From an uncultured Metabacillus sp. (lineage in GTDB: Bacteria > Bacillota > Bacilli > Bacillales > Bacillaceae): a stretch of DNA of 64,000 bases. The stretch is taken from positions 248,001 to 312,000 of the forward strand of contig NZ_CANNCR010000001.1 of assembly GCF_947503125.1 (NCBI RefSeq), written 5' to 3'. Shown here piece by piece: positions 9,642 to 18,262 of the stretch. A program made the translations under genes and the position numbers. Every line of letters begins with the position of its first letter. Position 1 is the first letter of the stretch. Under the pieces are notes generated by a model. The model did no database searches and was not told the origin of the DNA. It worked only from the letters and a program-made list of their open reading frames with translations.

Positions 9642-10550
9642 ATGGAAAATGTTAAGAATTATTTAAATTTCTTCATTGAATATTTACAAATTGAGAAAAA
9701 CTATTCACAATATACAATTGTGAATTATTCCAATGATATTGAGGATTTTTTTTCCTTTATGAAAGAACAAGTGATCCTACATCTGGAAGAAATTACATAT
9801 AATGACACACGATTATATTTAACCCAGTTACATAAGAGAAAGTATTCTAGAAAAACAATTTCAAGAAAAGTATCTTCATTAAGAAGTTTCTTTAAGTTCC
9901 TTGTTCGTGAGGAAAAATTAACTGAAAATCCTTTTACATTGGTTTCTTTACCAAAAAAAGAGCAAAAAATTCCCGAATTTCTTTTTGGAGAAGAAATAGA
10001 AAAATTATTTACTGTTTCGGATTGTACCACCCCATTAGGGCAAAGAAATCAGGCACTCATTGAGGTTCTGTATGGAACGGGGATACGTGTTGGTGAGTGT
10101 TGCAATATCCGCTTATCAGATCTTGATTTGTTTATTGGAACGGTTCTTATACATGGAAAAGGCGGAAAACAAAGGTATGTACCATTTGGAAGCTATGCCC
10201 AGGATGCGATTGAACGTTTTATGAACGAAGGAAGGAAGCAATTGATTAGTCGGCACAAAGATACTGATCAGCATTCTTATTTATTTGTCAATCATCGCGG
10301 CTGTAAGCTAACAGATCGCGGTGTAAGACACATATTAAATGAAATGATAAAGAAAGCTTCCTCTACTCTTCATATCCATCCTCATATGTTTCGGCATACC
10401 TTTGCCACACATATGCTAAATGAAGGCGCTGATATGAGAAGTGTTCAAGAACTGTTAGGGCATGCGCACTTATCTTCAACACAACTATATACCCATGTTA
10501 CGAAAGAACATCTAAAAAGAATTTATTTGTCCCATCATCCCCGAGCTTAA
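9642..10550 (+). CDS. xerC: Tyrosine recombinase XerC (CodV)
   Basis: Site-specific recombinase that, with XerD, resolves chromosome dimers at dif. The N-terminal SAM-like DNA-binding domain spans roughly residues 1-90. The catalytic residues are visible: Arg in GTGIRVGECCNIRL, the HMFRHTFATHML box (His and Arg), LGHAHLSSTQ (His), and the nucleophile Tyr in QLYTHVTKEHL. At 302 residues it has family length. ATG follows GAGGTG. The position before hslV-hslU-codY is that of B. subtilis codV, the first gene of the cod operon. No dif site was recognised in the window. Confidence 0.97.
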   Translation: MENVKNYLNFFIEYLQIEKNYSQYTIVNYSNDIEDFFSFMKEQVILHLEEITYNDTRLYLTQLHKRKYSRKTISRKVSSLRSFFKFLVREEKLTENPFTLVSLPKKEQKIPEFLFGEEIEKLFTVSDCTTPLGQRNQALIEVLYGTGIRVGECCNIRLSDLDLFIGTVLIHGKGGKQRYVPFGSYAQDAIERFMNEGRKQLISRHKDTDQHSYLFVNHRGCKLTDRGVRHILNEMIKKASSTLHIHPHMFRHTFATHMLNEGADMRSVQELLGHAHLSSTQLYTHVTKEHLKRIYLSHHPRA

Positions 10551-10577
10551 TGCAGAGATACTTAGGAGGTAGAAACC

Positions 10578-11123
10578 ATGTCTCAATTTCATGCAACAAC
10601 AATTTTTGCTATCCATCATAAGGGTAAGGCCGCAATGGCTGGCGATGGTCAAGTGACATTTGGCAATGCAGTTGTCATGAAGCATACAGCAAAGAAGGTC
10701 AGAAAAATCTTTAATGGAAAAGTTATTGCTGGATTTGCTGGTTCTGTAGCTGATGCATTTACTTTATTCGAGCTTTTTGAAGGCAGACTTGAAGAGTATA
10801 ACGGCAATTTACAGCGAGCAGCTGTAGAGCTGGCGAAAGAATGGCGCAGTGACAAAGTATTAAGAAGGCTTGAAGCAATGCTGATCGTTATGAATGAAGA
10901 ACATCTTTTGCTTGTATCTGGTACAGGCGAAGTCATTGAACCTGATGATGGTATATTAGCAATCGGTTCAGGCGGAAATTATGCTTTATCTGCTGGCAGA
11001 GCGTTGAAGCGTTTTTCAGGAGATAACCTTTCTGCAAGAGAAATCGCTGAGGGTGCCTTAACAATTGCTGGTGAAATTTGTGTGTATACAAATCAAAATA
11101 TTATTGTTGAAGAGCTTTCATAA
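10578..11123 (+). CDS. hslV: ATP-dependent protease subunit HslV (ClpQ/CodW)
   Basis: Proteolytic component of the HslUV two-ring protease. The sequence begins [29 protein letters not shown]. After Met removal the N-terminal residue is Ser, not the Thr of most HslV proteins; B. subtilis ClpQ is known to use an N-terminal Ser, so this is expected in the genus. The [14 protein letters not shown] and GEICVYTN segments near the end are conserved. At 181 residues it is full length. The ribosome-binding site AGGAGG is strong, and hslU begins 14 bases after the stop. Confidence 0.97.
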   Translation: MSQFHATTIFAIHHKGKAAMAGDGQVTFGNAVVMKHTAKKVRKIFNGKVIAGFAGSVADAFTLFELFEGRLEEYNGNLQRAAVELAKEWRSDKVLRRLEAMLIVMNEEHLLLVSGTGEVIEPDDGILAIGSGGNYALSAGRALKRFSGDNLSAREIAEGALTIAGEICVYTNQNIIVEELS

Positions 11124-11137
11124 GGGAGGGAAAAGGG

Positions 11138-12538
11138 ATGAATAAAGAGCTGACACCAAAACAAATTGTAGAACGTTTAGATCAATATATTATAGGGCAA
11201 AAGGATGCTAAGAAGGCGGTTGCTGTTGCTCTTAGAAATCGCTATCGTAGAAGTTTGTTGAGTGAAAAACTGCGTGAAGAGGTTGTCCCTAAAAATATTT
11301 TAATGATTGGTCCCACAGGTGTTGGGAAAACTGAGATTGCCAGAAGAATAGCTAAGCTTGCACGCGCGCCATTTATTAAGGTTGAAGCGACAAAATTTAC
11401 AGAAGTTGGATATGTAGGCAGAGATGTTGAATCAATGGTACGCGATTTAGTTGAAACAGCAGTACGTCTAGTTAAGGAAGAAAAAATGCTAGGTGTCAAA
11501 GGATTGGCTGAGGAAAACGCAAATAAGCGTTTAGTTGAGTTGTTAGTACCAGGGAAAAAGAAGCAATCCGCCGCTAAAAATCCGCTGGAAATGCTATTTG
11601 GTGGAGCTGGCAGCCAAGTGAATGAGCAGGATGATAACACAGAAGAGTCATCACTTCAAGAAAAACGCCGCCGGATTGCTCATCAGTTAGCGTTAGGTGA
11701 ATTAGAGGATCACTATGTCACTGTTGAAGTTGAAGAACAGCAGGCATCTATGTTTGATTTACTTCAAGGCTCAGGTATGGAGCAAATGGGAATGAATATG
11801 CAGGATGCTTTAGGAAGCTTAATGCCGAAGAAAAAGAAAAGACGTAAGCTTACGGTAAGAGAAGCAAGAAGAGTTTTGACGAATGAGGAAGCAAGTAAAT
11901 TAATCGATATGGATGAAGTTACACAAGATGCTGTCATTCGCACAGAACAATCAGGAATTATTTTTATTGATGAGATTGATAAAATTGCCGGAAAATCAAA
12001 AGGGGGATCAACTGCAGATGTTTCTAGAGAGGGTGTACAACGTGATATTCTTCCAATTGTTGAGGGATCAACCGTTGTAACCAAGTACGGATCTGTTAAA
12101 ACAGATCATATCTTGTTTATTGCTGCAGGTGCTTTTCATATTGCAAAGCCATCTGATTTAATTCCTGAGCTTCAAGGTCGTTTTCCAATCCGTGTTGAAT
12201 TAACAAAGCTTAGCGTCGATGATTTTGTAAAAATTTTAGTAGAACCAGATAATGCATTATTAAAACAATATCAAGCATTAATTGAAACAGAAGGTATACA
12301 ATTAGAATTTTCTGACGATGCTATACGTAAAATAGCTGAAGTTGCGTATGAAGTGAATCAGGATACTGATAATATCGGAGCAAGAAGATTACATACAATT
12401 CTTGAACGTTTATTAGAAGATTTAAGCTTCGAAGCCCCAGATATCAATTTAGAAAAAATCGTGATTACACCACAGTATGTAGAAGATAAGTTGGGTAAAA
12501 TTTCAAAAAATAAAGATCTAAGTCAATTTATTTTATAG
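11138..12538 (+). CDS. hslU: HslUV ATPase subunit HslU (ClpY/CodX)
   Basis: AAA+ unfoldase that feeds substrates to HslV. The N-terminal part has [20 protein letters not shown], Walker [10 protein letters not shown] and the pore loop [11 protein letters not shown]. An inserted I domain (about residues 110-240) is charged and variable, with [15 protein letters not shown]. Walker B is [11 protein letters not shown]; the sensor and C-terminal region end [12 protein letters not shown]...LSQFIL. The hydrophobic C-terminal tail is what docks into HslV. At 466 residues it is full length. GAGGG lies before ATG 11138. Confidence 0.98.
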   Translation: MNKELTPKQIVERLDQYIIGQKDAKKAVAVALRNRYRRSLLSEKLREEVVPKNILMIGPTGVGKTEIARRIAKLARAPFIKVEATKFTEVGYVGRDVESMVRDLVETAVRLVKEEKMLGVKGLAEENANKRLVELLVPGKKKQSAAKNPLEMLFGGAGSQVNEQDDNTEESSLQEKRRRIAHQLALGELEDHYVTVEVEEQQASMFDLLQGSGMEQMGMNMQDALGSLMPKKKKRRKLTVREARRVLTNEEASKLIDMDEVTQDAVIRTEQSGIIFIDEIDKIAGKSKGGSTADVSREGVQRDILPIVEGSTVVTKYGSVKTDHILFIAAGAFHIAKPSDLIPELQGRFPIRVELTKLSVDDFVKILVEPDNALLKQYQALIETEGIQLEFSDDAIRKIAEVAYEVNQDTDNIGARRLHTILERLLEDLSFEAPDINLEKIVITPQYVEDKLGKISKNKDLSQFIL

Positions 12539-12570
12539 GATCAGAAAGTTTATTTTTAAGAGAATAAAGT

Positions 12571-12595
12571 GAAAACAGAGCGGCAGCCTGTTTTC
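12571..12595 (+). other. Small hairpin between hslU and codY
   Basis: GAAAACAG (12571-12578) pairs with CTGTTTTC (12588-12595) around a 9-base loop. There is no T run after it. It lies 30 bases before the codY ribosome-binding site; its role is unclear. Confidence 0.4.
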
Positions 12596-12633
12596 AAATT
12601 GAACAATTTAATATGTTACAGGAGGAACCGATT

Positions 12634-13413
12634 ATGGCTCTATTACAAAAAACACGTAAGATTAATGCAATGCTCCAGAGAGCAGCAGGAAAACCAGTTA
12701 ATTTTAAGGAAATGGCAGAAACACTTAGTGAAGTGATTGAAGCAAATATCTTTGTAGTCAGCCGCAGAGGTAAATTGCTTGGATTTGCAGTTAATCAACA
12801 AATCGAAAATGATCGAATGAAAAAAATGTTAGAGGATCGTCAATTTCCAGAAGGCTATACAAACAATCTCTTCAATATTACCGAGACATCTTCGAATATT
12901 GATGTTGAAAGTGAATATACAGCTTTCCCGGTAGAAAATCGTGATTTATTTAAAAATGGGTTAACGACGATTGTTCCAATAATCGGCGGAGGAGAACGCC
13001 TGGGAACATTAATCCTAGCAAGAGTGCAGGAGCAATTTGAAGACGAGGATTTAATTCTTGCAGAATACGGTGCTACTGTTGTTGGGATGGAAATTCTTCG
13101 TGAAAAAGCGGAAGAGATTGAAGAAGAGGCTCGCAGTAAAGCCGTTGTACAAATGGCGATAAGTTCTTTATCTTACAGTGAACTAGAAGCAATCGAGCAT
13201 ATCTTTGAAGAATTAAGCGGAAATGAAGGACTGTTAGTTGCAAGTAAAATTGCAGATCGTGTAGGAATTACACGTTCGGTCATCGTTAACGCTCTACGTA
13301 AGCTTGAGAGCGCTGGTGTCATTGAGTCACGCTCTTTAGGGATGAAAGGAACTTACATTAAAGTTTTAAATGACAAGTTTTTAATTGAATTGGAAAAATT
13401 AAAAACAAATTAA
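12634..13413 (+). CDS. codY: Global transcriptional repressor CodY
   Basis: Senses GTP and branched-chain amino acids and represses stationary-phase, nutrient-uptake and, in B. subtilis, flagellar genes. The N-terminal GAF-type ligand-binding domain spans about residues 1-155 ([27 protein letters not shown]). A winged helix-turn-helix follows, with the recognition region [23 protein letters not shown] 12634 gives 259 residues, the B. subtilis length, and has CAGGAGGAA before it; the in-frame ATG at 12613 overlaps that site. It is the last gene of the xerC-hslV-hslU-codY group and is closed by a strong terminator. Confidence 0.98.
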   Translation: MALLQKTRKINAMLQRAAGKPVNFKEMAETLSEVIEANIFVVSRRGKLLGFAVNQQIENDRMKKMLEDRQFPEGYTNNLFNITETSSNIDVESEYTAFPVENRDLFKNGLTTIVPIIGGGERLGTLILARVQEQFEDEDLILAEYGATVVGMEILREKAEEIEEEARSKAVVQMAISSLSYSELEAIEHIFEELSGNEGLLVASKIADRVGITRSVIVNALRKLESAGVIESRSLGMKGTYIKVLNDKFLIELEKLKTN

Positions 13414-13423
13414 CAAAAAGTAA

Positions 13424-13461
13424 AAAATGCCTACCAAGCTTATTTTGGTAGGTGTTTTTTT
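13424..13461 (+). terminator. Terminator after codY
   Basis: CCTACCAA (13430-13437) pairs with TTGGTAGG (13445-13452), with an A run before and a run of seven Ts after. It separates the cod operon from the fla/che operon, which therefore needs its own promoter. Confidence 0.9.
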
Positions 13462-13475
13462 GCTGTATGTGACAT

Positions 13476-13554
13476 AGGACTATAGTCCTTATTTTAAAAT
13501 AAATTCAAAATCCGACTTTTTTTACATTGGCTTAATAGACTTTAAGACTATTAT
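13476..13554 (+). promoter_or_regulatory. Candidate fla/che operon promoter region with a palindrome
   Basis: TTGGCT (13527-13532), 16 bases, then TATTAT (13549-13554) is the best sigma-A-type match before flgB. Upstream lies a perfect 14-bp palindrome, AGGACTATAGTCCT (13476-13489), a possible operator. A near-palindrome, AATAG...CTATT, overlaps the promoter spacer. A sigma-D-like CCGA word near 13512 is badly spaced and was not called. The transcript would have a leader of about 70 bases. Confidence 0.4.
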
Positions 13555-13632
13555 TTCATACAATAAAAATACAAATTAACATATTTCGACACTATACGAT
13601 TCGTGGGTGTGTATGTTTTTTAGGGGGATAAG

Positions 13633-14022
13633 ATGAAATTATTTTCAAATACCATAAATTATTTAGAACAAGCATTAAGCCATTCGATGACAAAACAAAA
13701 AGTGATTGCAAACAATATAGCAAATGTCGACACCCCAAACTATAAAGCCCAAGATGTTCGTTTTCATCAAACGCTAAACAATGAGCTGCGAAAGCTGCAA
13801 AGCTACAAAACGGACGAAAAGCATTTTGAATTTGGTTCTGTCGCATCAGATTATCAAGTTGTGACAAGGGCAAATGCCAGCTACTTACATAATGGGAATA
13901 ATGTTGATATAGACCAAGAGATGACGGAAATGGCGAAAAATCAAATTCAGTATAATGCCTTAATTGACCGGTTAAGCAGTAAATTTTCGTCATTAAAAAC
14001 AGTAATAAAAGGTGGAAATTAA
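13633..14022 (+). CDS. flgB: Flagellar basal-body rod protein FlgB
   Basis: Proximal rod subunit of the flagellar drive shaft, exported by the flagellar type III system. The rod-protein N-terminal helix is present, with QKVIANNIANVDTPNYKAQDV holding the NNIAN-type signature of rod and hook proteins. The C-terminal helix has EMTEMAKNQIQYNALIDRLS, which packs against the N-terminal helix in the assembled rod. The 129 residues are normal. AGGGGG lies before ATG 13633. It is the first gene of the operon; flgC starts 2 bases after its stop. Confidence 0.97.
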   Translation: MKLFSNTINYLEQALSHSMTKQKVIANNIANVDTPNYKAQDVRFHQTLNNELRKLQSYKTDEKHFEFGSVASDYQVVTRANASYLHNGNNVDIDQEMTEMAKNQIQYNALIDRLSSKFSSLKTVIKGGN

Positions 14023-14024
14023 GC

Positions 14025-14474
14025 ATGTCGATCTTTCATTCAATTAATACCTCTGCCTCTGCTCTAACAGCACAAAGAGTAAGAATGGACGTTATCTCAT
14101 CAAATATGGCTAATATGGATACAACTCGAGGAAAGCTTATTGAAGGAGAATGGCAGCCTTACCGTAGGAAAATGGTTGTAACAGAACCAAAAAACAATCA
14201 ATTCTCTTCCTTTTTGAACAAGGCTATTGGCTCATCACCCAATACGACTGGTGTAAAAGTAACGGGAATTGTCGAAGATGAAACGCCATTTGAATTAATT
14301 TATGATCCTGAACATCCTGATGCTGATGAAGAGGGGTATGTATCAATGCCTAATGTTGATCCGTTAAAAGAGATGGTTGATCTCATCAGCAGCACACGCT
14401 CATATGAAGCGAATGTGACAGCGTTGAATGCTACAAAAGGAATGTTAATGAAAGCTTTAGAAATTGGGAAGTAG
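14025..14474 (+). CDS. flgC: Flagellar basal-body rod protein FlgC
   Basis: Second proximal rod protein. It begins MSIFHSINTSASALTAQRVRMDV followed by ISSNMANMDTTR, the rod signature in its FlgC form. The C-terminal stretch VDLISSTRSYEANVTALNATKGM is the conserved FlgC/FlgG-type helix. At 149 residues it is full length. The GGTGG ribosome-binding site overlaps the end of flgB, suggesting coupled translation. Confidence 0.97.
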   Translation: MSIFHSINTSASALTAQRVRMDVISSNMANMDTTRGKLIEGEWQPYRRKMVVTEPKNNQFSSFLNKAIGSSPNTTGVKVTGIVEDETPFELIYDPEHPDADEEGYVSMPNVDPLKEMVDLISSTRSYEANVTALNATKGMLMKALEIGK

Positions 14475-14484
14475 GTAGATATAA

Positions 14485-14796
14485 ATGATCAATAAAGTAA
14501 GTCCTTTTCTACTGACACAACCAGCTCAAATACAGGATAAGCCTGCTCTTAGCTCAAGTAATCAAGGAGTTAATAAAACAAGCTTTGCAGAAACATTAAA
14601 GCAAGCAATTGATCAAGTCAATCAATCACAAATCGAGTCAGATAAAATGACGGAGGCCCTTGCTACCGGTAAAAATGTTGAACTTCACGATGTAATGATA
14701 TCAGCACAAAAAGCGAGTGTTTCAATGGCTCTCGCTATTGAGCTGCGAAATAAAGCGATAGAAGCCTATCAAGAAATGATGAGAATCCAAGTGTAG
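14485..14796 (+). CDS. fliE: Flagellar hook-basal body protein FliE
   Basis: Small protein joining the MS ring (FliF) to the rod, and the first substrate of the export system. At 103 residues it has the usual length. The N-terminal third is polar and low in conservation; the C-terminal part (SFAETLKQAIDQVNQSQ, LHDVMISAQKASVSMALAIELRNKAIEAY) is the conserved helical FliE domain. It begins 10 bases after flgC. A 77-base spacer with no recognisable gene separates it from fliF. Confidence 0.96.
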   Translation: MINKVSPFLLTQPAQIQDKPALSSSNQGVNKTSFAETLKQAIDQVNQSQIESDKMTEALATGKNVELHDVMISAQKASVSMALAIELRNKAIEAYQEMMRIQV

Positions 14797-14873
14797 TAAT
14801 TGTTCTTACGATTAAGGACGGTTAACGGTAAATACAAATAGCATATGCCATCATAACCGGGGGACTTTATGGA

Positions 14874-16478
14874 ATGAACGAAAAATTAAAAAATATAAAT
14901 AATAAGCTTAATGGAATATGGCAAAAAAGAAGTAAACTGCAAAAAACGTTAATCATAAGTGGAACAGTAATATTTTTTGCTGTTACCGGATTATTAACTT
15001 ACTTTATGTCTAAACCAGATTTAGTACCACTATATTCAAACCTGTCACCTGCTGAGACCGGCCAAATAAAAGAAACGCTAGATTCAAAGGGTGTACAATC
15101 AGAAATCACAAATAATGGAGCAACGATACTTGTACCTAAGGAACAAGTTGATACGTTAATGGTAGAACTTGCAGTCGAAGGGATACCAGACACAGGTGTT
15201 ATTGATTATTCCTTTTTTGGTCAGGATTCAGGCTTTGGTATGACAGATAAAGAGTTTGATGTTATTAAACTTAAAGCGACACAAACAGAGCTTGCTAATT
15301 TAATGAAGGGAATTGAAGGTGTAAAAGATGCAAATGTGATGATCAATCTCCCGCAAGAATCTGTTTTTGTCGGTGAAGAGACAGAAGGGTCATCGGCTTC
15401 AGTCGTTCTAAATCTAGTGCCAGGTGCCAGTTTAGATCAAGAAAAAGTAAATGCGCTCTTTCATTTAGTTTCAAAGAGCATTCCGAATCTTTCTACTGAC
15501 AATATCGTCATTATGGATCAAAACTTTAACTATTATGACTTAAATAGTGGTCAAAATGCATCGCAAGGTACGAGCTATGCATCCCAGCAAGAAATTAAGT
15601 CGCAAATTGAACAAGATATTCAGCGTGACGTTCAAAAACTGTTAGGAACGATGATGGGGCAAGAAAAGGTTGTTGTCTCTGTCACGACAGATATCGATTT
15701 TACCCAAGAAAAACGCCAAGAAAATCTTGTTTCTCCAGTAACCGAGAATAGTGATGAGGGAATTGCAGTAAGTGTTGAAAGAATTACAGAAGCTTATACT
15801 GGCAATGGTGCAGTAGCAGCTGGGGGAGTCAATGGCACAGGGAATACGGATATTCCGAACTATGAGGCGACATCAGAAACCTCTGGTGACGGGGAGTATG
15901 AACGAATTGAAGAACGCATCAATAATGAGGTTAACCGAATTAATAAGGAAATTATTAAAAGTCCTTATAAAATCCGTGACATCGGAATCCAAGTAATGGT
16001 TGAACCGCCTAATCCTGACGATCCTCTTTCATTTACTGCTGAACGTGAGGAAGATATTCAACAAATCCTTTCGACTATTATTCGGACGTCAATCAATGAA
16101 GAACCGACAGACACTCCATTAACAGATGAGCAGTTAGCTGAAAAGGTTGTGGTATCTGTTCAATCATTTGATGGGAAACAATCATTCGCTACAACAGAAC
16201 AACAACAGGCTTTACCGATATGGATCTATATTGTTGCAGGTGTTTTTTTGGTAGCTATTATCATTCTTGTCATCTTATTAATTAGAAAGAAAAAGCTTGA
16301 TGATATAGAAATAGAAGTGGAAGAAGAATTACCGATACAAGAGCCAATTAAAGTACAAGACATTAATACTGTAGTTGAAACAGAGGGAACAGTACGTAAA
16401 AGGCAATTAGAAAAAATGGCGAGAGAAAAGCCGGAAGATTTTGCAAAACTTTTACGCACTTGGATTTCAGAGGAATAG
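14874..16478 (+). CDS. fliF: Flagellar MS-ring protein FliF
   Basis: Forms the membrane-embedded MS ring, the base on which the flagellum is built. Transmembrane segment 1 is at about residues 25-46 (LIISGTVIFFAVTGLLTYFM) and segment 2 at about 445-467 (IYIVAGVFLVAIIILVILL). Between them lie the ring-building YscJ/FliF domains and a disordered loop (TEAYTGNGAVAAGGVNGTG). The cytoplasmic tail ends EKPEDFAKLLRTWISEE, the FliG-binding segment. At 534 residues it is full length. GGGGGA (14859-14864) precedes ATG 14874 by 9 bases. Confidence 0.97.
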   Translation: MNEKLKNINNKLNGIWQKRSKLQKTLIISGTVIFFAVTGLLTYFMSKPDLVPLYSNLSPAETGQIKETLDSKGVQSEITNNGATILVPKEQVDTLMVELAVEGIPDTGVIDYSFFGQDSGFGMTDKEFDVIKLKATQTELANLMKGIEGVKDANVMINLPQESVFVGEETEGSSASVVLNLVPGASLDQEKVNALFHLVSKSIPNLSTDNIVIMDQNFNYYDLNSGQNASQGTSYASQQEIKSQIEQDIQRDVQKLLGTMMGQEKVVVSVTTDIDFTQEKRQENLVSPVTENSDEGIAVSVERITEAYTGNGAVAAGGVNGTGNTDIPNYEATSETSGDGEYERIEERINNEVNRINKEIIKSPYKIRDIGIQVMVEPPNPDDPLSFTAEREEDIQQILSTIIRTSINEEPTDTPLTDEQLAEKVVVSVQSFDGKQSFATTEQQQALPIWIYIVAGVFLVAIIILVILLIRKKKLDDIEIEVEEELPIQEPIKVQDINTVVETEGTVRKRQLEKMAREKPEDFAKLLRTWISEE

Positions 16479-16490
16479 GGGGTTAAGAAC

Positions 16491-17507
16491 ATGGCTAGAA
16501 AGGAACAAAATCTACTGACAGGCAAGCAAAAGGCTGCCATCCTCTTAATCTCTTTGGGACCTGAAGTTTCTGCATCTGTTTACAAGCATTTGTCAGAAGA
16601 TGAAATTGAAAAATTGACACTCGAAATCTCTGGAGTGCGTACGGTTGAAGCGAATAAAAAAGAAGAAATCATTGAAGAATTTCATGAAATTGCGATGGCG
16701 CAGATTTATATCTCCCAGGGGGGAATAGCCTATGCGAAGCAAATATTGGAAAAGGCATTAGGAAAAGAAAAGGCAACAGGCATCATACAGCGGTTAACAT
16801 CGTCATTACAAGTAAAGCCATTTGACTTTGCTAGAAAAGCAGACCCGGGACAAATCTTGAATTTTATTCAAAATGAGCATCCACAAACGATTGCACTTGT
16901 TTTATCTTACTTAGAGCCTGCACAATCAGGTCAAATCCTATCGGAGCTGCCACAAGAGTTACAAGCGGATGTTGCAAGGAGAATTGCGGTCATGGATCGA
17001 ACTTCTCCAGAAATCATCAATGAAGTCGAACAAATTTTGGAACGAAAATTATCTTCAACTGTAACACAAGATTACACACAAACCGGCGGGATTGAAGCAG
17101 TTGTTGAAGTGCTGAACGGAGTGGATCGCGCAACCGAAAAAACAATTCTTGACGCACTTGAAGTTCAAGATCCTGAGCTGGCGGAGGAAATTAAAAAGAG
17201 AATGTTTGTCTTTGAGGACATCGTTACGCTTGATAATCGTGCAATTCAACGTGTAATCAGAGATGTGGAGAATGATGATTTAATGCTATCACTTAAAGTT
17301 GCAAGTGAGGAAGTAAGAGAAATTGTCTTTAAAAACATGTCAAAGCGTATGGTCGATACATTTAAGGAAGAAATGGAATTTATGGGGCCAGTCCGCCTTC
17401 GTGATGTGGAAGATGCTCAATCTAGAATTGTAGGGGTTATCCGGAGATTAGAAGAAGCTGGTGAGATCGTCATCGCCCGTGGTGGAGGAGATGATATTAT
17501 TGTCTAG
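16491..17507 (+). CDS. fliG: Flagellar motor switch protein FliG
   Basis: C-ring protein that contacts FliF, FliM and the stator MotA. The N-terminal domain (KQKAAILLISLGPEVSASVY) binds FliF. The middle EHPQTIALVLSYL motif is the canonical EHPQT FliM-binding patch. The C-terminal domain holds the charged torque helix (KNMSKRMVDTFKEEMEFMG, then VRLRDVEDAQSRIV). At 338 residues it has family length. Its 3' end overlaps the likely fliH start by 8 bases. Confidence 0.98.
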   Translation: MARKEQNLLTGKQKAAILLISLGPEVSASVYKHLSEDEIEKLTLEISGVRTVEANKKEEIIEEFHEIAMAQIYISQGGIAYAKQILEKALGKEKATGIIQRLTSSLQVKPFDFARKADPGQILNFIQNEHPQTIALVLSYLEPAQSGQILSELPQELQADVARRIAVMDRTSPEIINEVEQILERKLSSTVTQDYTQTGGIEAVVEVLNGVDRATEKTILDALEVQDPELAEEIKKRMFVFEDIVTLDNRAIQRVIRDVENDDLMLSLKVASEEVREIVFKNMSKRMVDTFKEEMEFMGPVRLRDVEDAQSRIVGVIRRLEEAGEIVIARGGGDDIIV

Positions 17508-18258
17508 GCTGATAAAATCTCAATACACAAACAAGGATGAAAAACAGACGATAGCAGTCCGAGGTCTCAAGATGCTCCTTCATGAAACATCTAAAGAAAT
17601 GGATAACCCTAAATCAAAGCTGGAAGCTTCCTATCTTATACAATCTGCTAAAGAAGAGAGAGAACGTTTGATTCAAGCGGCACTTGAAGAAAAAACAGCT
17701 ATTATGCAGCAAATAGAAGTGGAAAGAGCGGCTTGGGAGCAAGAACGAGAACAGCTTTTTGAACAGGTGAGACATGAGGCTTATGCAGAAGGACTGGAGC
17801 TGGGGCGACAAGAAGCTCTAAGACAGCATCAGGCTTTTATTGAAGAGTCTAAGCGAATTGTGGACTTGGCTCGAAAAGATTACTCTGAAAAAATACAATC
17901 TGCAGAAGAAGAGATATTAGCTCTTTCAATCAAACTGGCAGAAAAGGTTATTGCCTCTTCATTAAGTGAAACACCTGAACGCTTTTTGCCGTTAGTAAAA
18001 CAAGGCTTGAATGAAGTGAAGGAGCATGAACATATTAAAATTCATGTTCACCCTGCTAATTATGAGCTTTTACTCTCTCATAAGGATGAACTTGCATTTT
18101 TAGCTACTAATAGCCAAGACGTAAGTATTTATGCCAATGAAGAATTAAAAGTAAATGGCTGTTTTATAGAGTCTGCTTTTGGCCGTATTGATATTAGTAT
18201 TGATACACAATTAGAGCAATTAAAGAAGCAATTATTGCAACTGCTTAATGAAGGGTGA
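17500..18258 (+). CDS. fliH: Flagellar export ATPase regulator FliH
   Basis: Stator-like partner of the FliI ATPase that links it to the C ring. The N-terminal part is highly charged; a coiled coil covers roughly residues 45-135 (rich in E, K, Q, R, with the FliH-type EAYAEGLELGRQEA repeat). The C-terminal globular region (about 140-250) resembles the V-ATPase E subunit. I chose the TTG at 17500 (252 residues; MSRLIKSQYT) because GGAGGAG (17484-17490) is 9 bases upstream; an in-frame ATG at 17491 is too close to that site. The start overlaps the end of fliG. Confidence 0.92.
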   Translation: MSRLIKSQYTNKDEKQTIAVRGLKMLLHETSKEMDNPKSKLEASYLIQSAKEERERLIQAALEEKTAIMQQIEVERAAWEQEREQLFEQVRHEAYAEGLELGRQEALRQHQAFIEESKRIVDLARKDYSEKIQSAEEEILALSIKLAEKVIASSLSETPERFLPLVKQGLNEVKEHEHIKIHVHPANYELLLSHKDELAFLATNSQDVSIYANEELKVNGCFIESAFGRIDISIDTQLEQLKKQLLQLLNEG

Positions 18259-18262
18259 CCTT

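Noticed and set aside
13494-13517. Sigma-D promoter before flgB (TAAA ... CCGA)
   Set aside because: Spacing is about 12 bases instead of 14-16, and the -10 box matches poorly.
13592-14026. Minus-strand open frame of 144 codons over flgB
   Set aside because: Lies antisense to a clear conserved gene and has no recognisable domain; a shadow frame.
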